NCBI GenBank assembly: GCA_947044405.1
Contig: CAMRHE010000167.1
Coordinates: 1,781,001-1,845,000 of the forward strand
DNA: 64,000 nucleotides
Source of the DNA: Leptodactylus fallax
Lineage: Eukaryota > Chordata > Amphibia > Anura > Leptodactylidae
Reading direction: 5' to 3'
Each line of letters opens with the position of its first letter. Positions within the stretch are counted from its first letter, which is position 1. This document shows, in pieces, positions 1 through 11,712 of this stretch. The position numbers were made by a program, and so were the translations under genes. The notes beneath the pieces were generated by a model. That model saw nothing but the letters and a program-made list of their open reading frames with translations. It searched no databases and was not told the origin of the DNA.

Positions 1-445
1 TCCAAGTGTTTAACATCATGTCTTCATATGCCTGTGCAATAATCCATAACAGAAATTTAATGGCATAATATAGGTGTCGTGACAATATTTGATCACCTGG
101 GCCCCAAAAGGTTCCTATTCCCCATATAAGTAGATTAGTACTATAAAAACAACATTATAGCTTTTGCAAATTTGCAGACTTTGCACTGGGGCCCAAGAAT
201 TAGTTTTACAGGCCCCTTCACCTCATGAGAGTCCCCATCTAGGGTTTAATAGTATACCATACACTTCTAAGAGTTCATGTCTGCCCTGCTTAGAACTGGG
301 CAGGCAGAAAACAAGTTACAGTCGATCAGATTATTGGGACATTCCCACCAGTAATGGCAGTATTTTTAGTAATAAAGACCACAGCTCCGCCCCCATTCAG
401 TAACCACACCTTTTTGCACAAAGTTTTTTGAAGACTTTCTAAATG
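1..445. other. No gene seen; possible old hAT-type fragment
   Basis: AT-rich intergenic sequence. Around 75-240 it contains 'gggcccc' and 'ggggccca' blocks near a 'tttgcaaatttgcag' segment. These resemble the small hAT-type element at 11225-11397, so an old copy may be present, but no terminal repeats or target duplication could be placed. Confidence 0.3.
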
Positions 446-1236
446 TACAAGCAGGCAAAGATCCACAATTATATGACAAATAAAACTTAACATTTAATAA
501 TCATCTAAAATATAATTAACCCCAATGATTGGATGGTACAAAAATCGTAAAATAATTGCAACGCTCTTACCCTTTCTAGATGAAGGATGTCATACCCCAC
601 CTTTAGGGCCACAATTTATCCAAACGCAAAGGGAACCAAGGATGGGTGCAGGAGATTAACCCTGTGCAACCCTGTCACCCTTAACTCCCGCCCTTACCAG
701 GGTGGTCCCAATGCTGACCCTAAAATTGCCCTGTTAATATCTCCTTCACACCCGATGCGTTTCGCATCCAAAACATGGATGCTCCTCAGGGGATTGTTAG
801 AAGATGTTAGTGAGACCGTCAGGAGCTCCCCTGCACTCGGGGCAGGGTTCTACTATGCTTGGTCGTTTGAATTGATCTTCTAACAATCCCCTGAGGAGCA
901 TCCATGTTTTGGATGCGAAATGTGTCGGGTGTGAAGGAGATATTAACAGGGCAATTTTAGGGTCAGCATTGGGACCGTCCTTGTAAGGGCGGGAGTTAAG
1001 GGTGACAGGGTTGCACAGGGTCAATCTCCTACACCCATCCTTGGTTCCCTTTGTGTTTGGATAAATTGTGGCCCTAAAGGTGGGATATGACACCCTTCAT
1101 CTGGAGCGGGTAAGAGCGTTCCAATTATTTTCCGATTTTTGTACCATCCAATCATTGGGCTTAATTATATTTTAGATGATTATTAAATGTTAAGTTTTAT
1201 TTGTCATATAATTGTGGATCTTTGTTTGCTTGTATT
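446..1236. mobile_element. Long foldback (inverted-repeat) element, 360-bp arms
   Basis: Two arms of about 360 bp, roughly 446-805 and 875-1236, are reverse complements with scattered mismatches, separated by a 69-bp spacer (806-874). The innermost 25 bp (781-805 against 875-899) match perfectly. Both arms translate to nearly the same peptide from opposite strands only because they are inverted copies; there is no evidence of a protein. The structure fits a foldback or palindromic non-autonomous DNA transposon. The flanks beyond 446 and 1236 stop matching and no target duplication was identified. Confidence 0.75.
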
Positions 1237-2397
1237 CTGAATTTTTGATCCATGAGAAATTAAGAACCCTTTTTCTCATTTGTGCTATTGTATATTATAG
1301 ACTTTCTAAAGGTATTCAATATGTGAATATAAAAAAAAATTATCAACCATATTAATCCACATCTGTTCCACTTGCATCAATGAACATCACGTTATACGTT
1401 TTCTCAAAAATGGACATCCCCTTGAAATATTTATGAATGCATTGCTTACATTTTTGGCTCCACTTTGAGTAGAGTACACACTAGAATCCAGTGATTGTGA
1501 CACTATATTAGTTTGATGGGTAAGTTGACATTGACTATACTATGTTCTTTGGGGATTTTTGGAGACCAACCAGATGAGTAGATCTCTCAAATAGTAAGAG
1601 TGTATGTTATCTGTAGTAAACACTGCCCCTTCCTCGGCCTCTGTGCACTGATTTTTAGCACATGTGGAGTTGGGAGAACACGCAAGAGGAAAAATTCTTC
1701 AAAGACAGTCTGGCATTCAGGAAACAGATGAGGATGGCCCAAGACATGCTCCACTACCAAACTATCTCCAGGAACATTGCAAACTATGAAGATGACTAAC
1801 ATAATGACAAATTCACTATTGAGGCCAATGTGAGGGAGCCTGATGCGGAACCCCACTTATCCCACATAGTGGTTTCACCATTGATCTTCATATGCTTAGT
1901 GCTATGGTCTACACATAGATGTCCCCTGTAGAACTGCTTATCTTCTGGGAGATAAAGGCCTGGGTATCTTCAGTGCTATGAGCAGTTGGACACAGATTCC
2001 TGGTTACATGATGATGGGGTCTATGAAAGGTTTGTATCAGGAGGGGCCTCTATATTGAATTCATTTTTCTGATACCTCTGTTAGCATATGGTCCCTGCTG
2101 GGTAGTGTAGTTTTCAATATCTGGTCTCTAGGTTCTTACTAAAGTTTGTCATGTTTGGTGGTCATATGTATATTAAATGTTGACCAATATTATATTGTAT
2201 CTAGAATCCTAGAGTTCTATTGTAGGCATAGTATGTGGTCCCTGGTGGTCAATGGTAACATACGGTCTAACACCTGTTGATCTTATTACTTATGGTCAAT
2301 GACCTGATCAATGGTGGTGGAGGGGTTTAATATTTGATTTTCATCAAGGAAAAATTGACTGTGGAGACTTATAGAGCTCAATGAAGATATTAGGTAA
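1237..2397. other. Intergenic stretch, nothing recognised
   Basis: AT-rich sequence with no convincing coding exon, RNA gene or recognisable element. Around 2040-2340 there are weak reiterations of 'ggtcctggtggtcaatgg'-like words, similar in character to the degenerate repeats at 46470-47020. Confidence 0.4.
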
Positions 2398-2992
2398 AAG
2401 TTAATTGAAAAGGCATGAGAGGACCTATAGGAGGACATTATTTGAAGTCACTGAGAAGACCTTTTGAAAAGCTTTGTTGAAGACCAGAGTAAGAGACAGA
2501 AGAGTTATCTCAATACATTTTAAAAGATCCGAGTGAGAACCACAATGTAAGGTCTAGGATGACATGACACAGGCAAAGTATGACTATGAAAATTTCATTG
2601 AAAAGGCATGAGAAGACCTATAGGAGGACGTTATATGAAACTACTGAGATGACCCATCTAGAACCTTTGTTAAAGACCAGAGTGGTTATACAGGAGAGAT
2701 ATCTAAAGACATTTTAAAAGACCCAAGTGAGAAGCCACATTGTAAGGTCTAGGAAGATGGTTAGATGATATTGACAAAGACTATGGTAATTTTATTGAAA
2801 AGACAGGAGAAGACCTACAGGAGAAAATTATATGAAGCCACTAAGAAAACACATCAAAAAGCTTTCTTGAAGACCACAGTGGGAAGACAGAAGATATATT
2901 TGAAGAAATTTTAAAAGGCCTGAATGAGAATCCACAATGTAAGGTCTAGGGCGACGGTTAGATGATACGGGCAAAGACTATGACAAGTACTC
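2398..2992. repeat. Three-copy tandem repeat, ~195-bp unit
   Basis: The word 'attgaaaaggcatgagargacctatagg' (diverged in the third copy) starts at 2404, 2597 and 2794, giving periods of 193 and 197 bp. Each unit also carries 'ccacaatgtaaggtctagg' near its end. The copies are diverged by substitutions and small indels, so the array is old. Confidence 0.75.
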
Positions 2993-3135
2993 GAATATGG
3001 ATGACGATGCAAGCTGAATTGTGTAACCAGCGATGTTCTCAATTTGACTCAAACACAAGGCCAGTAGTACAAGGTTCTATTTTGAGACATTATTTGTATT
3101 CGTGTGTGACTCATTGAATCATCCATTAAATTTGG

Positions 3136-3313
3136 TTCTGGGAATGGTGGATGACAACCAACATGGCCACCATCACAGCCTTGACAGTGGTGGTGTCCTA
3201 CTTCTACATTACTCAGAAATAGGTATATTTGTCCTTTAATGTTCTGGAAAGGTTAGATGTCTGCCCTTTTGAGAGTAGTAATGATGGCCATGTTGGTTGT
3301 CACTTTTCCAGAA
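3136..3313. mobile_element. Small palindromic MITE-like element
   Basis: The ends 'ttctgggaatggtggatgac' and the inverted 'gttgtcacttttccagaa' pair. Just inside them 'gacaaccaacatggccacc' pairs with 'gatggccatgttggttgtc'. The ~180-bp inverted-repeat structure lacks coding capacity and fits a miniature inverted-repeat transposable element. No target duplication was confirmed. Confidence 0.55.
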
Positions 3314-4614
3314 ACTTTTCTCACTTTTTTTTTCGGAGAATATGCACTTTAAATAGACAACCTTTATACATACATTGATTAGCAAATACTATGTTGAGAC
3401 ATTGACTTTCTTCTATGAAACACATCAGAAGTTTCTACACAGAAGAGAACACGAATAAGAGCAATAATTATCTTCTTCTGGCGTGATACAGTAGCTATTA
3501 ATGTACAAAGAGAAGGAGAAGAGGGGGCACTCTCTGTTCCAAAACAATACTCCCCTTTGAATAATGACACAGTGTTTCATGTCAGAGGGCGGCTTTCAAC
3601 GAGATGACTTATCCTGTCATTAGATGGATTCAGCCCTTGATAACAGTGTAGACCAGAATTTCAAAAGCTTTCAGATGATGCTTCAAACAGGGACGTAAGA
3701 CATGACGAACGGCCAACCAGGGGAGATAAACTGCAGCAGGCATGGAGGGGTGATGGCTGCAGGTGAGGGAATCTGATGATGGTCTACAAATGTAGGAGCA
3801 AAAATAGATATATATACTCACTAAGAAAATTGTAAAGATGGAGACAAATTAGACTTGAAGGTGCATCATTGGCCTCAGATCGAGGTTAAAAAAAACCCAC
3901 TTTGTGACAGCCGGACGAAAGATGTGGTTTTAACTCTGTATGTTATCAGTGTTCCTCCTCCAACATTGGGTAATGAATCATAGAACATCTAGGGGTGGAA
4001 TTGCTGTATAATTCCCCTCAGGTGTTTGGCAGAGCTGGGACCAAACGATAAACTTCTTTCCATGTTTGAGTCATTGCCAACAGGGTTCCCGATCTGAGAG
4101 GTTGAGACTCACATCTTCTGAAATCCATATTGGCAATTTGAGGAATTTTAGTCCACTAAAGTTCAATTTTGATAAGGCATTGCATAGATGGCCTAAAGGG
4201 ACCCTGTTAAGGCTACCCCAGACCCATATTATTTACGGCTATGTGTCGATCTTCTCTATCCACTGATAGTTGCCTATCATCACCAGGAAATCTGGCATAT
4301 GACATGGCAGCTATCTACGTAATACATGGTCAGGGCAGGTCCCCCAGGGTCCACAGAATGCTTTTGCTCATTGAGGGAGATTCGTAATACAACATATGGA
4401 CAGAGGTTGTCTTTATAAAGTGACTGCTTTGGAGTATTTGACAAAATTTTAAAATACCCTAGTTGGGCATTCTAAATTAGCAGATAGGAGCCCCTCATTT
4501 GGCATCTTTTAATTAGATAGCCTAGAGAGAAGCTACAAAGATTGTTCTTCTCTGTGGTGGGTTCAGTCTGATCACGCAATACATGGGCAGCCCATTATTT
4601 TCCTCTTATTCGTA
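3314..4614. other. Intergenic stretch, nothing recognised
   Basis: No supported gene. Short open frames here have no family resemblance and no splice context. The stretch ends at the target duplication of the LTR element. Confidence 0.4.
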
Positions 4615-4619
4615 ACCGT

Positions 4620-5462
4620 TGTGATGATCCTGCTTAAATATGGCTATAACTCAAAGCTGTATTTTGGTCTCTGGGTAGCGTATCTCTTTACTTATAAGGT
4701 GCACAGCTATAATCCTAGGTGTATATTGGCAGTAGTGGCAACACTGGAACAATAGGGCTTTGTATCCATCCCAGCAGGGCTCCATTGTATTCCTATACAG
4801 CCCTGAGTGATCAAAGAAACATGCATTGTGCAGATACATCAGACTTGGTTGATAACATTGTATCATTCCACTTGGTCTCAGCTCTATCAAAAAATCTGGA
4901 CTTGAGTGCATTATTCAATCAGACTTGCTGCCGCCGGTGACCTCATTCTGGGAGGTGGCATAAAGGGTATAAAAGATGAGGTAAGAGGCAATGGGAGGAG
5001 ATTGGGCTGAGACTACAAGAGTTTTACTGAGAGACTGTGATGAGAGCATGCAGGCTGGAATATACTGTGATGCCACATGCTATGAGTTAATGCCACATGC
5101 CAAGAAGCCTCCACTGGGTTATTCACACATGACAGAGCATGTGTGAGTGTTGGTTTATAGTGCCACATCAAGGAGATGCGTGGTAAAGTAATTATTTCAC
5201 CTTTATTCCCTTTTATTTTAAGTACTGTATATTGTAACTAGTAACTGTTAATGCTTGCATACATCTGCATATCTGTTCTGAACTGCATGTGTTAGATGTT
5301 AATACCGACCCATTTAGGGGTTAATAAATATATAAAATTTAGAAAGCTTGTCTTGTATTTATCTTGTGAACCCGGCACTCACTGGCGGTGAGTGTGGTTT
5401 TAATATGAAAGAAGACTCAGGTGTGAGCCAAAACGGTGTTGGCGCACTGAGGATCTTTCACA
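4620..5462 (+). repeat. 5' LTR of the non-autonomous element
   Basis: 843 bp, TG...CA ends. It contains a TATA box (TATAAAAG, 4968-4975) and a polyadenylation signal AATAAA (5323-5328), so U3 and R can be placed. It is nearly identical to the 3' LTR. Confidence 0.9.
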
Positions 5463-5463
5463 T

Positions 5464-5482
5464 TTGTGGCAGCAGTGGGATC
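5464..5482 (+). other. Primer-binding site, probably tRNA-Leu
   Basis: One base after the 5' LTR, TTGTGGCAGCAGTGGGATC matches 16 of 19 bases of the reverse complement of a vertebrate tRNA-Leu(AAG) 3' end plus CCA, recalled from general knowledge of tRNA sequences. The position is typical for priming minus-strand DNA. Confidence 0.6.
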
Positions 5483-5663
5483 TTAGGATAAACAGCGTGC
5501 GTTGGTGACGTTTATCACTCACACGCTGGGGATTGTAGTAATCCTATGAGACAAGCTCGGTATTAAAGCAAGCATTAAGATACAGTGAAAGTTTGATACA
5601 GTGCTGTTCCTCTCCCTTACTCTTTGTATTCTATCCTATCTTTTATTTGGCAAATACCAGTGG

Positions 5664-7830
5664 ATGGCTAGTGGGCTCAGAAGCAGATCTCCAGAACTGC
5701 TGAACCAGGCTTTTGGAGATCCTGAGTGTATGGCTGAAATGGAGGCAGCCATGCAGACAATCGAGCAGTCCTGATTTTGGGGCTAGGCCAGGAAGTGCAG
5801 CAGGAAGCCCGGTCCCAAGGATTACTTCACCAGGAGAGACCAGTAGCCCCGGCCTTGTGGGGGGAATGGTTTCATACTGGCAAACGGCCCTGCAACAAGT
5901 AGGGACCAGCGACCCTAACACATACCTGCAGGTGTTGTGCCGTTTTCTGGAAGCTGTAGAACAAGAACGACAGGCAGAGAGAGAAAGGAAGTCTGCTGAG
6001 CGACAGGCTGATTGTGAGGCAGCAGAACGGCAGGCTGAGCGGCAGTATCAGCTTGAGCTCAAAAGGATGGAGCTCTCCCAGCAGGCGCAAACTCCAACAA
6101 CCCTGCACAGACCCTCAAGTTGGAAGGAGATGCCAGGCCGGAGGTCACTACAGCCGTCTGTCGTCAGGTCGGGTGAGACAAACTATGCCTCGGGTGGTCC
6201 CTCCCCTGTCCCAAGAACTCTGGGCACCCTAATGACCTTCCCCAAACCCCAAGGGGAAGTGCGGCGGGGCCATGCCTGTAACCAGACAGGACATTTCAAG
6301 GAGGAGTGCCCCAACTGCCCTGAGAACTTTCCTGTTTCCCAAGCCACAGAAGGTGGCCCATCTGTGTATCTGGACTGGGATGCAGAAAAAGGAATGCGGA
6401 CTGTGGGACTATTGACTGATTTGCCTGCTAATGTACTGTTGGGAACTGATTTAGGACCTATGATGTCCCAATATGGGGTGGGGAGCACCCCAATTTACTG
6501 TGATAAACTGTCTATGACGAATGTTGATAATGTGTCTGTCATATCTGCAGAGAGGGCCCGTAACCCCCTCTCTGAGATACTTCCCATGGCAGTCAATGTA
6601 TATGCTAATGAGTTGCCTTCAGCTGAGAGCAGGGAAGATGCCAATGAGCTTCCTGCAACCCAGCTCAGCAAAAATGTTATTGATGCTTTGTTCACTCCTG
6701 TGCTAGGAGCCAGTGAGACTTTGTCTGTAGACACACCCACATCTGCGGGGGCATCTCCCTCCCAGCTTGTTAACATGTCTACTGCAGATCTCATTGAAGC
6801 CCGGTGTGAATTAACAATTGCTAATGAAGGTACTGTCAATGTAATTGCCAATGCTTGTTGTGAAAGTGTACAGGGTAGCTCTTCTGAGTCAGTGGAAGCG
6901 ACTTCTACTATTTCGCCCAGTGCATCTGATAAGCACCCAACTGCTGACCATGTACCAGGTGGTCTGGTAGGATATGGGGATCTTATGGCCGATCCAGGTG
7001 AGGGACGGACTGCTGGTAGTGCGGTGTTAGCCCGCAGCCAGAGTGCTACAAGGGTGGAGGGCGTTCCGACCCTTGAACCGTTGCCTACACCACCTGGAGT
7101 CGGTGCTGAGACCGCCATGACTAGCCTCACCCCCTTGAAGCCGGAGGAGTCCGGCCGGTATGAGACATACACGTCTCTTCCTTCCAGTTCTATTCCAGGA
7201 GTGCCCATGGCCCAAGTGCAGATGGCATGGGGTACTGGAGGTGTGATCCAAGAAGGGGGTATGTCAAATGTATTACCTGTCAATGTATTGTGGGGGGATG
7301 GTTTGGGGAAGCATGATCTCAGTCCTTTGCCCAAGGTATCACCATCACCCACCCAAGTACAGGGAGGACAGGGTCCAAACATACCTGTGCCAGAACCAGA
7401 GGTGCCCCTAGGTTTGGAAGCAGAGGGGGAGGTGCAGAATCCCCTAGAACTCTCCCAACTAGCGGCTAGTGTGAGAGAGACCCTGAGAGACCGCCGGGAT
7501 GGGGTCTCTGAACTGGTATCCCAAAGACCTGGGGTCATGAGTGTGGCTACACAGGATGCCAGCACTCAGAAAGCGGACCCAGAACAGGCAGGAGGTAGCC
7601 AAGTGTACGTGGATCAGGGCCTGAGCCTTAGAAGTGCCCCTAGTCAGACTAGAGAGCCAGAAGGGTCCGGCAGCTATGTAACATGCACCTCTCTTTTGTC
7701 TCACTCCAGCCAAGAGTTCAGAGATGCTGTCCAAGCTGACCCTAGTCTGGACATATTGAAGGCGCGTGGCGCTCAACCACCCTCGGAGTCTGACAAGGCC
7801 CGAGTCTGCTGGGACCCCAGGGGGAAGTGA
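5664..7830 (+). pseudogene. gag-like polyprotein, frameshifted near its start
   Basis: A plausible start ATG at 5664 opens a short frame that hits TGA at about 5770. The frame that continues to TGA at 7828-7830 is offset by one base and is open from about 5713, with its first ATG at 5866. The long frame holds a charged Q/E/R-rich coiled-coil segment (about 5940-6090) and a zinc-knuckle-like CNQTGH...C motif (about 6265-6310) whose first cysteine is replaced by glycine. A retropepsin-like tail 'LLTDLPANVLLGTDLG' (about 6410-6455) lacks a recognisable active-site DTG. A long Ser/Thr/Pro-rich region follows, then a pol-linker-like 'FRDAVQADPSLD' near the end. It looks like gag fused to remnants of pro and pol after a large internal deletion. 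Expression is not shown. Confidence 0.65.
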
Positions 7831-7930
7831 GGGAGCCTTGGGGCCAGAGCCTGAGAAGCTGGAGGTGGAGGTGCTTTCAGAAGAGGGGCGTAGGCCCCTA
7901 CTTCCTGCAAGCCCCATCTAAAGGGGGAGG

Positions 7931-9179
7931 TGTGATGATCCTGCTTAAATATGGCTATAACTCAAAGCTGTATTTTGGTCTCTGGGTAGCGTATCTCTTT
8001 TCTCATAAGGTGCGCAGCTATAATCCTAGGTGTATATTGGCAGTAGTGGCAACACTGGAACAATAGGGCTTTGTATCCATCCCAGCAGGGCTCCATTGTA
8101 TTCCTATACAGCCCTGAGTGATCAAAGAAACATGCATTGTGCAGATACATCAGACCTGGTTGATAACATTGTATCATTCCACTTGGTCTCAGCTCTATCA
8201 AAAAATCTGGACTTGAGTGCATTATTCAATCAGGCTTGCTGCCGCCGGTGACCTCATTCTGGAAGGTGGCATAAAGGGTATAAAAGATGAGGTAAGAGGC
8301 AATGGGAGGAGATTGGGCTGAGACTACAAGAGTTTTACTGAGAGACTGTGATGAGAGCATGCAGGCTGGAATATACGTGGTGAGCTCCATGCGGGAGAAT
8401 AACTCCCATCCCATGCATGAGACTGTGATTGCGCTGGGCAGTACTGTCAGTGACCGACTGCTCCACCATAGGTGTGAGAAGGAGCGCTATCGGAAGTCTT
8501 TCCTCCCCACCGCGGTTAGGCTGTACAACCAACACCGACCTAAGCGGAGATCATTACATACAGAGAACTGAAATATCTCTCTGCCTGTTAAATCCCCCCC
8601 CCCTCTGCTACGTCCTATCTGTCTGTCTGCTATTAATGTAATGCCTCTCACCTTGGAACATTCCTGTACATGTTGTATTTGTATTTGTATCTGCTTATCT
8701 TATCTTTGCTGCTGTAACACACTGAATTTCCCCACTGTGGGACTATTAAAGGACTATTATTATTATTATTATATTATTATACTGTGATGCCACATGCTAG
8801 GAGTTAATGCCACATGCCAAGAAGCCTCCACTGGGTTATTCACACATGACAGAGCATGTGTGAGTGTTGGATTATAGAGCCACATCAAGGAGATGCGTGG
8901 TAAAGTAATTATTTCACCTTTATTCCCTTTTATTTTAAGTACTGTATATTGTAACTAGTAACTGTTAATGCTTGCATACATCTGAATATCTGTTCTGAAC
9001 TGCATGTGTTAGATGTTAATACCGACCCATTTAGGAGTTAATAAATATATAAAATTTAGAAAGCTTGTCTTGTATTTATCTTGTGAACCCGGCACTCACT
9101 GGCGGTGAGTGTGGTTTTAATATGAAAGAAGACTCAGGTGTGAGCCAAAACGGTGTTGGCGCACTGAGGATCTTTCACA
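7931..9179 (+). repeat. 3' LTR, interrupted by a LINE fragment
   Basis: Matches the 5' LTR except for a 406-bp addition (8377-8782, including one copy of a short target duplication). Removing it restores the 843-bp LTR length exactly. Confidence 0.9.
8377..8777 (+). mobile_element. 5'-truncated non-LTR retrotransposon (LINE) 3' end
   Basis: Inserted in the 3' LTR with TATAC on both sides (8372-8376 and 8778-8782). It encodes the last ~65 residues of a LINE polyprotein, ending at TGA 8569-8571, with the typical C-terminal 'YRKSFLPTAVRLYN' signature. A ~200-bp 3' UTR with 'actgtgggactattaaagg' and an (ATT)n tail follows. Endonuclease and RT domains are absent. The tail and C-terminus suggest the CR1/L2/Rex1 group; the clade is an inference. 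Confidence 0.75.
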
Positions 9180-9184
9180 ACCGT

Positions 9185-11216
9185 CAATAAATTAGAATAG
9201 AGAGTAGCTAAGAAGAGTGTCCTTCCGTCTCGAGGACTAGACCTGACCATGGACAATCTGTTAATTTCAATGGACATCTTCTCATGCTTGAGGTCCCCTA
9301 TGGTGGTTTTGTACTAAAATTGTATACTTGATCATCTGATTGCTGGAGGACCCTCCTATAAGTCACTACAATGTGGTCATCTGACCTGCTCAGAAAAGGT
9401 GATAGATTAAAGTGGAGAACCCTTAAAATACAAATATTTCATTTTGTTAAATTTAATAACTACTAGAAAAAAATAGGAGATGATGGAAACGTGTAAATAA
9501 TGTACAGTGAGAATGTCCATTTGTCTTTATTTTTGGGATATTTGCCAACGATTGTCATACACAGTTGTCATACACTCGTATATATAGGCTTTATATTTCC
9601 TAAATAACATAATCCCAGTAGTCCAGAGATTAAGGATACGTGCCCCTGTCCTCGAGCACATTCTAAGAAGAATTTTTCCAGCTTTAGTCGTGTGCTGAAG
9701 ACTCTCTCCAGGAAAAACAAATCCTGAAGGGTCAATGGGGGATGAGATTATTCCACAAGGAAATCCCTGTATTGTCCCATCTGTACGTCAAGTATAGAAG
9801 ACACTCTACCCACAATGTATATAGAACATTCCTATGGGACCAAAAGACAGCTTCCAAGGCGTGGTCCATCTGTTTTTTATCTGTTTAACTTAAACATTGT
9901 CAGTAGTGGATCCTTTAGTTTGTTTTTTACTTTGACCTTTTGGGCACTCTGGCCAGTTTTGGCTCCTGAGAACCACATCAGTTGTTTTTCTTTGAAATGT
10001 CCTGTCTATTGTTTAGGTCTTCAGATCTGTGATGGTATCACTCCATTGTGTCTGCTAGCCATCTTTTTATCATCTATCTTGAGTGATAATTTGGAAGGAA
10101 CCGGGTACTATATGGTTTGATTAATCTTCTGCTCCTAAACCCAGGAGGTCAAGAACACTGTGGACCTTCACCTGAGTTACCTCTGGTTTTACTTTACCCA
10201 GGCATAGTTTGATAGTTCAGCATATTTTGGATCCTATTGCAGGTGCTCATACTCCACCTCCCTGATGGTCTGGTGGTGGGATCCTATCTCAGTCAGGCTA
10301 CCCCTGCCTTCAATTTCATTGTGAAACAGGGTATTGTTACAAGCCCGTCAATTCTTGCACATATTTTGCTTGGGTGTTTGACCAATATCGACCCATCGAA
10401 GGCTCTCAGTCCCCATGGGAATGTGTGTGTCTTCCCTCTTTAGGACATTCTCATCTTGTCTTCTCATACTATATCCAGCAGAAGATAAAGCTTTTATCTA
10501 GTCAACCAAGGTCCTCTGGAATATGGTTAGAAGAATTCAAGGAGACAACATCAGCAGCAGCAGTGGCAGGATTTTCTGATCGAAGATCCCTGCCATGAGG
10601 GCAGATCTTGGGCAGAAAATGGCTCTGGATGAGAATTGTGGATCATGTTGAGAAAGGTCAACAACTCACTTGTTCTTCTTGACGTGTCTTCTTGATACTT
10701 TCTTCTTCACCTACCCCTTAGATCAAGGGCAATAACATTTTTTCTGTCCTACTCCAGGTGACACACGTAATGACATATTGCCCGAATTAGTCATGATGAA
10801 CATGCAGCTTGGATGTTTGACTCAACAGGAGTAAGATGATAAGTGACCACCAGGATCCTTAGGCCTCGGTTATCTCTTGGGTCATATTGACATGATTTTA
10901 AACATACATTGGAAAAATCAATCTAATGTGTATTTACAGTACAATCTGTATCAGAAATTCAAGGGTGACCCTCAGATTTCTGTCGCGGTTCTGCGTTTTG
11001 CATACCACCGATTGGCTTGCACATTATCAGTGTGTGGTTTCATCTTGGTTTTCATGGTCAATCCATGATTTCCACTAAAATAAGTATTTTTACTATTCTG
11101 AGGACGAGGCACGTTAGAATGCATCCTGAGAGCGGTTGCCAGGAGACCATCGTTCAGAAAACTTACACGAAGATTATTAGCATATGAGATACATGAGAAA
11201 CAAATGAGATACATAT
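9185..11216. other. Intergenic stretch, nothing recognised
   Basis: Two kilobases without a supported exon, RNA gene or element. Open frames such as 9815-10120 are short, lack splice context and show no family motif. Confidence 0.4.
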
Positions 11217-11224
11217 GATATAGT

Positions 11225-11397
11225 CAGAGGTGTCACTTGAATCTCTGGGGCCCCAATGCAAAATTTGCAACAGGGCCCGCCCCCTACTTACCATATGCTA
11301 TGTATAATACTGGTGTTATATTATGCTTTGGGCCCCCTCAGTCTCCAGTGCCTCGGTAGTGACTGCAACCTCTGTAATTCCTATTGCTACGCCCCTG
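11225..11397. mobile_element. hAT-type MITE, 173 bp
   Basis: The ends CAGAGGTGTCACTTGAAT and (inverted) CAGGGGCGTAGCAATAGGAAT are imperfect terminal repeats of hAT type. Flanks gatatagt (11217-11224) and gatatagc (11398-11405) form an 8-bp duplication with one mismatch, the length typical of hAT transposition. The interior is rich in gggcccca words and is noncoding. Confidence 0.75.
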
Positions 11398-11410
11398 GAT
11401 ATAGCCAAAT

Positions 11411-11413
11411 ATG

Positions 11414-11457
<44 letters not shown>

Positions 11458-11475
11458 GGATAGATCGATAGAATT
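11411..11475. repeat. (GATA)n microsatellite
   Basis: About 13 consecutive gata units followed by imperfect units. Confidence 0.9.
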
Positions 11476-11712
11476 GATATAAAATAGATAATGAGACATA
11501 GAGATGAAAACTAACTAGATAAATAGATGAGATAGATAATAGTAGAAGTAGAAAATGTGAGGTACTTGTGTTCCATGTGCAAGGTCTCAGTCCAACATGT
11601 CATAACCTTTCTTGAGTCCTGATTTGTGGAATAAAGGTCTGTTACATTTTCTACTTGGAAATCCTGGAGAATTGTCTTTGTTTGCATTTTATTGAATGAG
11701 GATGGATAGCTA

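Larger units (their letters stand above)
4620..9179 (+). mobile_element. Non-autonomous LTR retrotransposon (gag-bearing, no RT)
   Basis: The element has direct LTRs (4620-5462 and 7931-9179), each starting TGTGATGATCC and ending TCTTTCACA, flanked by a 5-bp duplication ACCGT (4615-4619 and 9180-9184). Downstream of the 5' LTR lies a primer-binding site. Upstream of the 3' LTR is a polypurine tract, aaagggggagg (7920-7930). The ~2.5-kb interior carries a gag-like frame but no reverse transcriptase, RNase H or integrase, so it would need enzymes from an autonomous relative. The LTRs differ at about a dozen aligned positions, excluding a later insertion in the 3' LTR, which suggests fairly recent insertion. 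It resembles Ty3/gypsy-type elements. Confidence 0.9.

Noticed and set aside
587..1093. Matching 98-codon frames on opposite strands
   Set aside because: They match because they are the two arms of the foldback; no family signature.
6495..7565. 356-codon antisense frame opposite the gag-like frame
   Set aside because: Shadow of the long sense frame; no motif and wrong strand for the element.
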